A DNA stretch of 64,000 nucleotides from Erythrobasidium yunnanense (Eukaryota; Basidiomycota; Cystobasidiomycetes; Erythrobasidiales; Erythrobasidiaceae), in the NCBI GenBank assembly GCA_001600175.1, contig BCJC01000006.1, positions 1,131,968-1,195,967 on the forward strand, given 5' to 3'. A model generated the notes under the pieces. It did no database searches. It had not been told where the DNA came from and saw nothing but the letters and a program-made list of their open reading frames with translations. This document shows, in pieces, positions 48,987 through 60,656 of the stretch. A program made the translations under genes and the position numbers. Numbering within the stretch: position 1 is the first letter of the stretch; each line of letters starts with the position of its first letter.

Positions 48987-51566
48987 ATGACCGTAGGATC
49001 CAGTAAAAACTCGCTCGCAGAAGTCCTCGATTTTATCAGACACGAATTCGACGGGGTTTCCAGCCAGGCGGAGCAGGCGAGGCGCGATATCGTAGAGTAT
49101 TCTAGCCATGGTGCGCTGCTGCAGCCGCTTAATGCTGTTCTAGCTTGAATCTGACACCTCTACCGCGTTTCGCAGCCCAGGTACATCTCGACGAGGTCTC
49201 AGCTATCCGGCGAGAGCTCAGCGAGCTGGAACGAGAGCATGCAAGAGCAAAGACAGCGTGCGCGAACCATACGAAGATGCTTACCACGAGCTGACGGCTT
49301 TTGGCGAAACAGCTATGAAGATTGCATTTCGGACCTCAAAAGGCAGATTGAGACGCTCAAAGCACAGCTAGGACAAGGCCCGCCGATACCGACAGTACTA
49401 CCTGCAACAACGAACCACTTTGGGACGCTGATGGGACACCCGCAAGGCCTGTTCGGACAGGGCGGACCTCATCCTCCAAACTCAGCAGGCGGTCCTCCAG
49501 GCTCTGCTGGGCCGGCCACCAATGGGGATGCATACCATAGGGACACAAGGATGGCTATTGATGAACCGCCGCGCGAGAGGGAGCGGGAAGGTGGACAACA
49601 TCTAGGCAAACGGCCTAGAGCAGACGAGTCGCCCTACGAGTCTCACCAAGCGCCATACAAGTCGAGACTATCTATCAACCAGGATGGAAGATCCGCTACC
49701 GTCGCTGGACTAGAGAACGGAGCCGAATCTAGGACTGCATCCGGCTCGCACTTCCCAAATTTCCACAACAACAACCCAGTACAGCAGCAAGAGCCATCAG
49801 TACTGCAATCACACGCAACTCATCCTTCAGTGCCTTCCAGCCTAGACCTAAAGCCCATCGTAAACCCACTTTCCCTTGCGCCTCCGCCTGCTGCGACTCG
49901 AAACTCGGTATCTCCTGCTGTTCCTGCTGCAGTCGCCGGTGGACGTACATCTCCTGCTTCAATTCAACCTCAAAGCCAGCCTGCTCAGCAACTCAAAGCT
50001 TCCCCGAACACATCTACCCCATCAGCCCAAGACGACTCCCACTATTCGCATCAGCCGATGGAAGCACAACCACAGATGCAGCCTCCAGTGCAAGCGCAAT
50101 CACATACGCCCATACCGACACCCCGAAAACCAGATTGGGACGTGCAGTACAATTCAAAAGTCAAAAAGGTTCTCGATGTCAGCCTCTTACATACATTCCA
50201 GCATCAGAGGCAAGTAGCAACAGATTTACGATCAACAGGCGCTATGCTGACCTGTTACACAGCGTCGTATGTTGTGTGCGCATCTCTCCGGACGGCAAGA
50301 CTCTCGCAACAGGCTGCAATCGCATGACTACTCTCTACGACACCGCATCTGGCGCACAGATTGTAGGGTTACCAGACGAGTCAAGTAGCCGGGCAGACAA
50401 TTACATTCGCTCCGTGGCTTTCTCTCCGGATGGCAAGCTGTTAGCAACAGGATCCGAGGACAAAATTATCCGACTATGGGACTTGGAGAGACGAGCTATC
50501 GTGAAGAAGCTCGAAGGGCACACAAGCGAGATCTACAGTTTGGCTTTCACGCCTGACGGCAAAGATATTATATCGGGAAGTGGGGACAAGTCTACTAGAA
50601 TATGGAGCTTGGAGACTGGGACAGTAAAGCACGAGATGTCCATCGACGAAGCTAGGGTGAATGAGCAGACAGGCCAGCCTCTAGACGGCGGGGTTACAAG
50701 CGTTGCCATATCATTTGATGGTGAGCTGCTGGCTGCTGGGTCACTGGATCATGTCGTTCGGATATGGGACATCAAATCTGGCAAGTTACTGGACAAGCTC
50801 AAAGGACACAGAGACTCGGTCTATTCGGTAGCATTCATTCCGGCAGGCAAGGGCAGTCCAAGCAGGTCACAGATCCTGACAGGCAGTCTAGATAAGACAC
50901 TCAAAGTGTGGGATCTCACCCCATTACGAAGTACCATAGCCGAAGGCAAGTCGTGGGATGCGAACGAGGGCAGAACTCCTTGCATACAAAGTCTAGCCGG
51001 ACATAAGGTAAACCCGGTCTGTACCCCTTCTCTTGTGCACTGCTGACTGTTGGATTATATAGGACTATGTTTTGTCTGTCGCGACATCTGGCGATGGTGA
51101 ATGGGTGGTGTCAGGCTCGAAAGATCGTGCCGTTCAATTCTACGACATCAAGACTGGCCAACCACAATTTGCACTCCATGGTCACAAGAATTCCGTCATA
51201 AGCATCGCAATGTCAGAATCTGGAGGTCTTCTGGCTACTGGCTCTGGAGACTGGCAAGCCAGAATATTCAAGATTTCCGGGCTGGACACCGCTGCTTCAC
51301 TTCCTACGCCCGGTACCGCAAGTGCTTCAGTCGGGACTCCTGCTTTGCAGATCGAAGCTCTGCCTGCAAACACTGCCTCTCCGGCGACCAACTCAGCTAC
51401 GCTTGCCGCGCCCACACCCACTTCAGCGCAAGCCAGTACTTCATTGCCGACAAGTCAGCCTCCAGCAGCAGCGGCAAATGGTAATGTAGCGCCCGCTCAA
51501 CCTGAAGCCTCTGGAGCAGATCGATCCTCTACGAGTATCACCGGTACGGCTGCCGCTCCGCAATAA
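48987..51566 (+). CDS. TUP1: Tup1-type general transcriptional corepressor
   Basis: This is a WD40 corepressor that works with Ssn6/Cyc8. Five exons encode 783 residues. The N-terminal tetramerisation helix reads [19 protein letters not shown] and continues [19 protein letters not shown] Pro/Gln/Ser-rich linker follows, then the conserved [19 protein letters not shown]. Seven WD40 repeats follow, including [56 protein letters not shown] and [20 protein letters not shown] Thr/Ala/Pro-rich tail of about 90 residues ends the protein. Introns are 49111-49175, 49258-49312, 50210-50262 and 51008-51062. The third has a GCAAGT donor: only GC gives [19 protein letters not shown], the conserved entry to the first blade. 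Confidence 0.95.
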
Positions 51567-52080
51567 TACGAAGTAATGCTCATCGGTCGTGTGGAAGGAG
51601 ACGCGCACTGAGGAGCTATCCGTATATTCTTTTGTGCCATGTATCGAAGAATCTGTCGAAGTATGCTGTCAAATGTAAGCATTAGAGAAGCTAGACCAAG
51701 CTAGGGAAAGACAGGATCGTACAAGTAATCTTGTGCTTGCTTTGCGACCATCGAAGTATCTCGCACAATCACTTCTTCTGACGTTCAGACTTCGGTCTAC
51801 TCGCTCACTTTCCTTCTATTCTGTAGCTTGCACACCTTCTTTCGACTTTCATTCATTCACATCCTCGTCGACGTTGCATATATTATACCCAGTATCGCCA
51901 GCCCGACCTACTTTTGTTGGCCTTTTTACGCGAGGACTGAGCTCGAGAAGGCCTCGCCTGGCTGGCAGGCGCAAGGCGGCCTACGGTCATCTCTGACTCT
52001 GGATCTATATACCACTGCTGCTGCGTGTGCGGTATCCCGCAAGACCCGCTCGGGTCTGTAGACTGGAACGGAGCTGAAGC
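51567..52080. other. Intergenic, TUP1 3' side and next promoter
   Basis: These 514 bases lie between two genes in the same direction. A pyrimidine-rich stretch on the plus strand (about 51770-51860, TTCTTCTGACGTTC and similar) suggests a promoter or leader for the gene at 52081. No coding sequence was recognised. Confidence 0.45.
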
Positions 52081-55000
52081 ATGGCTGCAACTACCGCTGC
52101 TTCGATGGGAGGCATTGGCGCAAGTCCTGGGTTTAGTCAGAATAGTGCTAGCTATCATCAGCAGCGCGTTGGATCGCCATCCACGGTCGACAGATTCGTT
52201 AAGTCTCTGGCCCGAAATGCCGTCACACATCCTTCGCAAGGTGTAAAAGGCCATCGTCGAGGCGCGAGTGATAGTCGCACACCCTACTACTCTTCAGGCG
52301 GATCCTTGTCTTCAAGCGCATCCTCGGTCAACGAGCCGGCAACCTCGAACGGCAAGCTGAGGACTCGAGTTCTGGCGCATGATGCAGAGTCGCATTCTCA
52401 GGCAATCACCCGGCAGCGTTCACGGACAGAGACCAATAGGACCTCTACTTCGACCTATGGAGGCATAGGTACGGCATATGCACGCCAACTCTTGCTGAGT
52501 CCAAGCTGAATCTGCTGCCAAAACAGGAGAGTCACCGATCGCCCGAACGCGGCAGAACTCCTCGTCCTCGTCAAGGTCCACCAACATCGCAGCTAGCGTG
52601 TTCACTCATCGGCCGAGCACTAGCAGTGCGACGCGGGAGACCGCTCAAGCTGGCCTTCATTCCAGAGATTCGACATCTGCTACGAACAACACCAAGAATA
52701 CTACGATGCCCTCTATCCGTGGATTCACTGATCTGCAAGCTTCACGACCTAGGACGCCACTCCTAGAGCCATTCATGCGTGACGCAGCCAATTCGGGTAC
52801 CGCTAGCAGCAGCAGTCCTCCTCAGATAGACCCTCAGCAGCCAGAGTCATATGTAGCGTCTCTAGGATTGGCACCTTTGGTCAGCTACCCGCCCGTCCAG
52901 CCTAATTCTATAGACCCACAGCATGGCTCGGCATCCTCGTCGCCTCGTCAAATGACCAACATCGCCAGTACCCACATGTCGCCCATAGCTAGGCGGCGGT
53001 CTCCTTCTGTCGACACCTACCTCGAAAGGTCGCCTGTCCAGGTTGCCAGCTTTCCTCGCGGTCAGGTGGACTCTGGAAGGACCCGTAAGGTGTCCCGCCG
53101 GTCTCGCAGCCGCAAGGGTTCAGTGTCTACAGCGGGCAAATCTGAAGCAGGACAATCGCTTGGCTCAAGATTTGTCAGATACGACAGCCGTCAGATGCCC
53201 GTATCGTATAGTACATATAGATTCGGAACCTCGGGACATGGACAGAGTGATGCGGAAGACACTTCGGACAACGCACGAAGGTCTCGGAGCCGCACAAGAC
53301 AGCACGCCCACGGCACTTCTGCAGAGAGGAGATCAGAAGAGAAAAGGCAGTACAGAAAGCTGATCTCCGCTCGGTTGCCCAACACTGGCGATCACAGTCA
53401 TTGGCATACTCGAATTCCTTCTCAGCCGCTTGGTCTGACGTGGGTCTGCGGAGCCAGATCTGCTGCCCGGCACCCCAGCTTCTACGATGAATTTGAGTAT
53501 TCTTCCTATCCCTATGGGCGCCGCAAGAGGAGTCTCTCGCGTTCAACTCTCAATACTCCAGCTATGTCCTCCGCTGGAGTGGGCCCAGACGCCAATGCAG
53601 CATATCGAAGTCCTCTGCAATATGAAAGCGAGCCTGAAACCGTGTCCCGAGGTGTGGCTAGACGACAGAGTATGCGGGAAGCTAGCAGAGGTGCAGACGC
53701 CGGTGGGCAGAACAATTCTGCTACCCCAAGGGACGACTATCTTTTGAAGCGACGATCGCAATCTTTGATAAATCTGCGTCAGGCTGCTGGCGAGGGGCGG
53801 ACCGGCCTACTTATCTCTTCACCTCTGGCCATGCCTCGCACAGACGGCGACGATATGAGCAGACCACCAAGGCGAGCTCCCATGCCTGACATGGATATAG
53901 CCGGCCCACCTGCTTCTACGACCATCCGTACGCGGTCCACCTTCGATGATATTGTCGATCCCCAGCAGAGGAAGGAAGCTCTTTTTGCTGCTCTGCCTCC
54001 GCCTGCTCGCCGGTCGCCAACTCCCAACATTTCGCCAAACATGTATACAACGGGAAGACTTCTTGCAAGTACAGTTCGGACATCCTACGAGCGTGCGGAT
54101 AGCAGGAAGCAAGCAAATGGGGACGGCGCTCAATCTCCACCTTTGGACGACCTAGCCGACTATGAAGCCTCTAGAGTGATTATTGGTGAGGACTACCTGC
54201 CCAATATGTCCTCTGTCAGCGTCCAAGAGCGCTATCCAGTTGTGTATGGCCGAGCATTCTCGACGGGCGATGATCAGATTGCCAAAAGCCATGAAGGCGA
54301 GATTATCGAACTTCAGTCGGAGAACCCGCATATGGGAGGCAGTAACTACTCACCAGGCATCGATGCATATTGGGCAAATCATATCTCCAGAGAGGGTCCC
54401 AGTGAACGCTTAGCTCCATCGATGTCAGTATCGCGTTCGGGATCAGGCTCTGGTACTGCAAGCTCAGCGGTTCCCAGTATTGCGAATTCTTCTCGGGTCC
54501 TCGATCTGCGTGATGAGAACTTCCAGAACCTGGTAAGCTTCCTATTTTGCTGGTAGCTGCCCCTAATCTCATTCGGCGCTGCAGTTCTATGCAGACCCTC
54601 CTCCTAGCAAGCCTCTACCGGACCTCCCAAGCTCAAGAAACAGTCCCGAAGTGTCACTATACAACCGTCATCGTATCTCTGACGTCCCATCCGAGTTCAT
54701 CGCAAGGGGGATAACAGACACGCCGCCTTTGGATTCACCTCAATTGGATAGTTCAACGATCCAGTACGAAGCCCGCCCGTCCTCCTCAACGTCTGAAACC
54801 ACGCAGAACGATACAAGCCAAGTGCTATTCATCGAGCAGGCGCCCAATAGTGCGATCCGACCTCTACATCAGGCAGACCAAGCAGAAAGTACTCTGCCTA
54901 CTCAGCTTGGTCGTGCTTCAAATGCCGCAGAAAACGACATCAGACCGTTCTTACGAGGCATGAGCATGAGCAGCAGTAGCGAAGACGAGTCTGTGTCATA

Positions 55001-56258
55001 CGCTACCGCCTCTGCCAATGCATCGTCTTCAGTCTTGGACCTAGGACCACATCGACAAGTGCACCATCAGCCTTCATTTCAGTCAGCTAGATCGCAATTT
55101 ACGGGAAGCTCGGTAGCACGGACGGTACAAGGCGACTTTACGCCAGCCACTGGGCGAAATCAGGCGTTCTACACAGCAAATACAGAGCGCGGTGATCCTC
55201 TCGCAGATGATGTAGTCGCGATCAGTCAGTCTCTCGCACAGATGCAGGTGTTTCCTGCTGAGCAGCAAAGTCGCGACGGGATCGGATATCATGTCCGAGA
55301 TAGCTATATCGAGTTTGAAGCCGAGCCACATACAGCAGATAGGCGAGACAGCTTGGAGCAAGCCAGTACGCACTCCTTTATTGACGATAACTCGGACGAA
55401 GACGACACCGGATTTCAGCGGCCTATGTTGACCGCTTCTTCCGCGTCGCACTATCCGTCGAATCCCGATGTTATCGTTCAAGCACCCGGCACCGACGAAG
55501 ACACCATACATGCGGGAATTTTCGACCCACGCAGTGCGCCCCTACCTAGCGAGCCCGTCACGCCTACCGATCCTTCTCGCTATAGTCTGAGCAGCGCAGA
55601 TCTGCTAGATACCTACGGCCCGGAATCCCGACAGTCTGGCCGAGACAGCCAGGCTTCCTACAATCTGGACATACCTTTTCAAGCTCGGCAGGAACGTAAT
55701 AGTGCAGCTTCGCATACACACTCAGTCTCCAATGCTTCCCTGTTGTCACACCTCGATAGCTTCCCGGAGCCTCCTTCTACTTCTGCGACTGAGCGAGGGA
55801 ACCCTTTGGGGGCCGCCGGCTTGGCCTTGGCCGATCGTAGCGAATCCAAGTCGACGTTGCGGCCACCAAGACGCAGTAGTCTTCCAGCATCAATGCACCA
55901 GCCCAGCAAGACCACCTTGGCTTCCGGAAGCACGTCCGTCTATACATTTACTTCTTACCCTGACGAGGAAGCTCTTTCACCTACAGCTGCTCTGAGCTCA
56001 GGCAGAAACTCCTTCCTCGACTTATCTACTTCGCCAGAGCGGCCATCTTCTGGCGGACTTCGATCGTATCTCAATTTCGCAACTACGGCTCCACCTACCC
56101 CGCGTGTAGCCTCGGAAGAGAGGATGTTGTCTCAGCAACAGCGATCGGAAACACCGAACAGCTTCAGACTCAGTCAATCGTCGACATCTGGCCGTTTGAG
56201 CGGCTTGTTCGGCAAACGTCCAACGCACGAGCGAACGCTTAGCGATCCGTCTTATTGA
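52081..56258 (+). CDS. Large disordered Ser/Pro-rich protein, unknown
   Basis: Three exons (introns 52469-52526 and 54533-54584) encode 1,355 residues, starting MAATTAASMGGIGASPGFS. Almost the whole chain is Ser, Pro, Arg and Thr rich with no predicted globular domain: RRSRSRKGSVSTAGKS, SRSTLNTPAMSSAGVG, LDSPQLDSSTIQYEA. Many RxxS and SP sites suggest heavy phosphorylation. The C-terminus reads GRLSGLFGKRPTHERTLSD. Exons sum to 4,068 bases, supporting the joins. Such proteins in fungi often act in polarity or signalling, but nothing here identifies one. Confidence 0.7.
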
Positions 56259-56512
56259 TTCTGGGTAGGATCTCTTATCAGTTCTCCATAGACATTTAAC
56301 TCGTAATCCCCTCTTAGTTCCTTGTAGCATGCTTTATATTACGATGATAATAGGTATTCCAGGCTGAACTACTATGAATTGTTCTACATGTTGTGAGGTA
56401 GTATTAGATGATATGCAGAATGGACTACTTGGGGTACAGCGTGGTAGCAAAATTAATGAGGTAATTGGGTTAAAATCTGAATTGTCCTTTGCTATACTTC
56501 TGAAAACCCCTC

Positions 56513-58225
56513 TTAGAAGAGGAAGATCGCGCCGAATAGAGCCGCCGCTGCAGATAATGCCAAGGATAATGGCACAGCATTTGTGCTCGCAGCGCCTGTG
56601 GGCTGCAATGCTGTAGTCGGAGCAGCGGAAGCTTGTACGACTTCCACGACTGATGGCGATATGTAGATTACGGTCTGCAGTCGGGTGGAAGTGATGCGGC
56701 TCTGCGAAGGCGCAGCGACCACTACTAATTGTGTAGCCGTGAATGTTCTCGTCATGCTGACGATCGAGGCGCCAGAGCTTGTACTACTTTCCGAGACTCT
56801 GATGGTAGTTGGCCCAGTCTCGCTGCTTGGAAGAGCAGTGACCGTCACAGTCGAAACTAATATCGGCGTCGAGGATATTATGCTACGAGAGGTAGTGGAG
56901 GATGTCGGAGCCGAGCTTGAAGCGGTCACGGTTGTGACACCCTGCGCAATACTAGAAGAGCTGGATGAGCTGGAGGATGAGGTCGAAGATGAGCTGCTAG
57001 TGCTCGATGATGATGAAGATGCGGACACCGGAAGCGTTGAAGTTACAACTGAAGTAACAGTTGTGACTTGTCCAGCCGACAAGTCGCTTGATGTGCTGAT
57101 GATTGTCGACGTTAACGTGCTGCTTGTACTGGCAGGGATAGAGGTTGTGCTGCCTGACTCTGCGCTAGACGAGGCAGACGACGAAGAGGCAGATGTCGAC
57201 GATCCAACTGGCAGAAGAGTACCATTACTCGAGACCAAACTACTGGAGCTCGCCAAGGTAGAAGAAGGGGCGCTTGTAGTCGAGTTGAACAGAGTAGTGG
57301 TTGCATTCGCTGCAGACGAGGTTGCTGTTGGAACGACGGTCGCTGTTGATGTGATATTGGTGGGTAGAGCAGTTGAATTTGCAGACGATGTTGCATTGGT
57401 AGCGTTGGAGGCACAGACCACATTGATAGCAGGTGCAGCTGCTTGGAAAGCAATTGCCGAGCTCTGGAAAATCTGGTGTTCCGTCACGATGAATTGCAGG
57501 TCCCCACAGGCTGCTTCTGGAATGCTGAATAGGCCAGTGATAGTGGAGCTAGAGTTTGATTTCCACAAACCATTGAAGAGCTGCGTTAAGAAGAGGTTTC
57601 TTTAGCGGAAAAGTCCTAACATTGGACAGGCAAGCTTACTGTGTAATTCTGCGTCTCGCCGACTAGAACACCGTCAATTGCGAATGTTTCGCCGCCATCC
57701 GTAACGGGTGTATAGGCTACACTGATAGAGCCTCCTTGTTGAAACACCTCGCCTCCGTTAGGCCTGTTGAGAGTTCCAGATGGTCCAGCCTGACGCTTCG
57801 CATACCGACCGGGTACCGCCAGCTGAATAGGAGAGCAGGTGACGGTAAAGTTGGCAGTGGAAGCTGGAGTATCTCCACCCTGTGCTCTGGCGGTAAGGAC
57901 TATTGAGGATTAGCGTTTAGCTAAGAAATAGTCAGAACGGCAAGGAAGATCACGTACCAGCGTCGCCGCATATCCCTAATGGTGCAAAGGCTGCATTGAG
58001 CGTATCTCCGCTTGCAGCTTGTATGCCATTTGCCAAAATATAGTCGAAGCCTGATCCGTCTCTGACGCTCAAATCGAGTGGACCTTGAGCGTCATTATAC
58101 TGCACGGGGAAGCTACCAGATCCAGAGAAGGAGTTGTAAACCTGACCTTCCCTAGGCTGGCTGAGCTGGGCCGCTGCGAATGACGATAGGGAGAATAGGG
58201 GAAGTATTGCACGAGGCCGGAGCAT
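56513..58225 (-). CDS. GPI-anchored Ser/Thr-rich cell-surface protein
   Basis: This is a secreted, probably wall- or membrane-anchored protein of 531 residues. It has a signal peptide MLRPRAILPLFSLSSFAAAQ. A Cys-containing N-terminal domain covers about 180 residues in two exons and the start of a third (GQVYNSFSGSGSFPVQYND, LTARAQGGDTPASTANF, GGEVFQQGGSISVAYTPV). A long Ser/Thr/Val-rich stalk follows (SSSSSTSSSSSTSSSS-like runs) suited to O-mannosylation. The C-terminal GPI signal is GAASTNAVPLSLALSAAAA then LFGAIFLF. Introns are 57900-57957 and 57581-57639; exons total 1,596 bases. A long open frame on the opposite strand (56685-57605) is a composition shadow of the stalk. Confidence 0.8.
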
Positions 58226-59029
58226 GGTACGGATGTAGGAGTGGTTCTTTTGTGAGGTGATATATGGCAGTCTTCCTTAATGTATTCTTCTTCCTGAGAC
58301 CGTACTAATGCCGAGCTGTCACCCCGGATTTGTCTCTTTTACGATGTCAGACCCAGAAGACTCCAAATGCTGCTTGAAATGTCGAAAGCCGGCGTAAAGG
58401 ATGTCCAACGAAGTCGACGTGTTGGAGCAGAAGCAAGGGATACACAGCTATCCTGGATTCGCTATTCTTTCCTCTTTCGGGAAGCACTTTACGCAGTGGC
58501 GGCTAGGCCATGGCCATGCGGTGCCTGGAAACAATTCTGGACCTGAGAGGCTATGGCGCCAGCCATACATGACAGATGCTGATGGTACATGCTACTAACA
58601 ACGTAGAATGATCAACAAGCAGGTCATCATCCGACTATACGAGTTCCGCCGTGTTTTCCATGCTTAAGACTTGGGGCGCAAGCTCTTGCAACCAGACGTC
58701 TTCTTGTGTCCACAACGTAACGTAACCTATTAGAGCATTTGGCAACCTCCTCAGGCTACAATATATGTACACCCTTGTGTCACGGCCATGAAGGCCAACT
58801 GACACAGGATCGTCAAACAATTGCGTGTCCAGCTATAAGACTCACATATGAAGAGTAAACAGTGCCATTCAGTAAGTGTTAAGTGGGGAACTCGATCTTA
58901 CCGTTCAGGTCAAGAGGTTCGGTAAGGTCAGGAAACGTAGAAACCTTGTATGAGCGGCGGCTACGGAGCCAGTAACGGAGAGCGTCTCAGTCGTCCCGTC
59001 AAAGGTTTCGTCTAGCACGCCAGACTTCC
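58226..59029. other. Intergenic, nothing firm recognised
   Basis: About 800 bases lie between the GPI-protein start and the decayed PhoD copy. It contains the GPI gene promoter. A short open frame at 58401-58598 (MSNEVDVLEQKQGIHSYPG) has no recognisable relatives. No repeat or RNA gene was seen. Confidence 0.4.
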
Positions 59030-59600
59030 TTCGCGTCAAGAGGGCCGTTTGACTTCATATTTGCGCTGGAGATTGCTGGCCGTCCAGATCCCGAGCCTAC
59101 TCGAGATGGTCATGAAGACGTCGAACGTTCTTACGCGCTTCCCACCATCGCATTCCTCAGGTTCATCCGTCATTTTGCGATAGACAGACGATTTGGGCGC
59201 CATATGGCTTGGCTGCTCGATACTGATACTCCTCCAGAACAGCTGGAGAGTATGGTGCATGTGTATGGCCGACGATGATCTATCTGGCGACGCTGTCCAT
59301 TGCTTCGAGCAAGCTGCTGTCGAGATCCATCCGGCAGCCGGTAATTGCTAGAACACCAGAAGGAGCCATCCGGCGACCAAGTAGCGGAACATTGTAACGC
59401 ATGGTGCGGTGCCTTTGAAGGAGGAATCGAGTGAGCACCAGAAGGAGCCATCCGGCAACAAAGTAGGGGAATATTGTACTCCCGCAAGTCCTAGGAAAGA
59501 AAAGAGGGCCGTTACGCGTACCGAGGCGAAGACCGGGACGCCAGTAGAAGATAGTAATGAAGAGATAGCTACGAAGAACTGGGCCAATACGACTGAATTG
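59030..59600 (+). pseudogene. Decayed 5' copy of the PhoD-like phosphatase gene
   Basis: Nucleotide similarity to 60598-61080, the 5' part of the intact PhoD-like gene, is visible by eye. Shared runs include GCCGTTTGACTTC, GAAATTGCTGG-like text, TTCTCACGCGCTTCC/TTCTTACGCGCTTCC, TCATCCGTCA, and TCTATCTGGCGACGCTGTCC (identical in both). The copy can be followed through the first two hydrophobic segments (MIYLATLSIASSKLLSRS here, MVYLATLSIIQLKLSSRS there). It is broken by in-frame stops soon after and has no phosphatase domain. It also carries an internal 82-base-spaced repeat of the ACCAGAAGGAGCCATCC segment (59355 and 59437). It is a dead partial tandem duplicate. Confidence 0.7.
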
Positions 59601-60656
59601 TCTGTTTCGTGCCTGTGGAGACAGCGTCGCCTTCAAGGGAGACGAGTGGGCGCAGCACTAAATCGACTACAGATGCGTTCTTGTCGTATTTGTGTTTAGC
59701 TCTTGTATTCAGCATACTTGCTGTAATTGTTTCATGCCATAGCTAAGCCCTTATGCTCTATATCCGCACTTTGCCGTTGTTCTGGCAGCTCTGCCCTTGA
59801 AGCGTTTCCAAGTCACATCGTACCGGCTCTGGTCATGCTCAAACCAGCGTTTCATGCCATTCTGAGATTCGTTTTTCATGCTTATAAAGACTAGGTTCAC
59901 TTCCGCCCCAGAGTGACTTTAACCGTCCTTAGCGCAAGTGTCGAGTGATCCGTATGAATGCGTGCCAACGATATGACCTTGTCGCACTTTTGGCGTAGCT
60001 CATTACGGGGTGGCGTGCTAATAGCTGCGTATGTCTGACGTGCTGCATTGTATTGCGAGCTCTGGGTCTGTGGAAAGGCTCAGTAGCCACGTGGATCCAT
60101 TGCATGGGCGGCCTGAAGCCACCGAAGATATCAGAAGCAAGTCTTGGTCCTGCCATCGTAGGGTGGTAGAATCGTCGAAAGCCGTACTGGAACTTCATGT
60201 GCAGAGCCAGCATACGATGGATGAGCGATACGGCTCGACTCTCTGGTGATCAAGGACAGGAGAAGAAGCCTCGGAATTTCCTACTTGTGCGTTCGTGAGC
60301 GTGTTAGGCCAAAGATGCGTGGACGACGTCGAATGTAAGAGCCGGCTGTCTTCGGGGCGTCAACCATACGCATTGAGCCTACATCTAGCGACAGTAACAG
60401 TTGCCGATGGCCTGTTTCTGCCTAGAGATTCCAGGATCATCTTGCGATGATGTAGGACCAGAAATGAAATGGGGCCTGGAGAAGCGTAGGCCTGATTAAC
60501 AGAAGCTACAGCATTGCACAGCATGTAGAGCTTATTGAAGAATGACCATACTTTGTTGGTAATGCACTTACGACAGCTGGGCTTCGTCTAAGGAGAAAAG
60601 TGCCGTTTGACTTCTCAGCACTTACTTGCGCTTGGAAATTGCTGGCTGGCCAGATC
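59601..60656. other. Spacer between dead and live PhoD copies
   Basis: About 1.05 kb with no recognised gene, ending in the promoter of the live PhoD-like gene. No transposon ends or RNA genes were identified. A minus-strand open frame at 59929-60213 has no recognisable similarity. Confidence 0.4.

Noticed and set aside
48885-49109. Minus-strand open frame starting [17 protein letters not shown]
   Set aside because: It lies opposite TUP1 exon 1, whose tetramerisation helix is clearly coding on the plus strand.
56685-57605. 306-codon plus-strand open frame, rich in Val and acidic residues
   Set aside because: It is the complement of the Ser/Thr-rich stalk of the GPI-anchored protein, whose signal peptide, introns and GPI signal fix the minus strand as coding.
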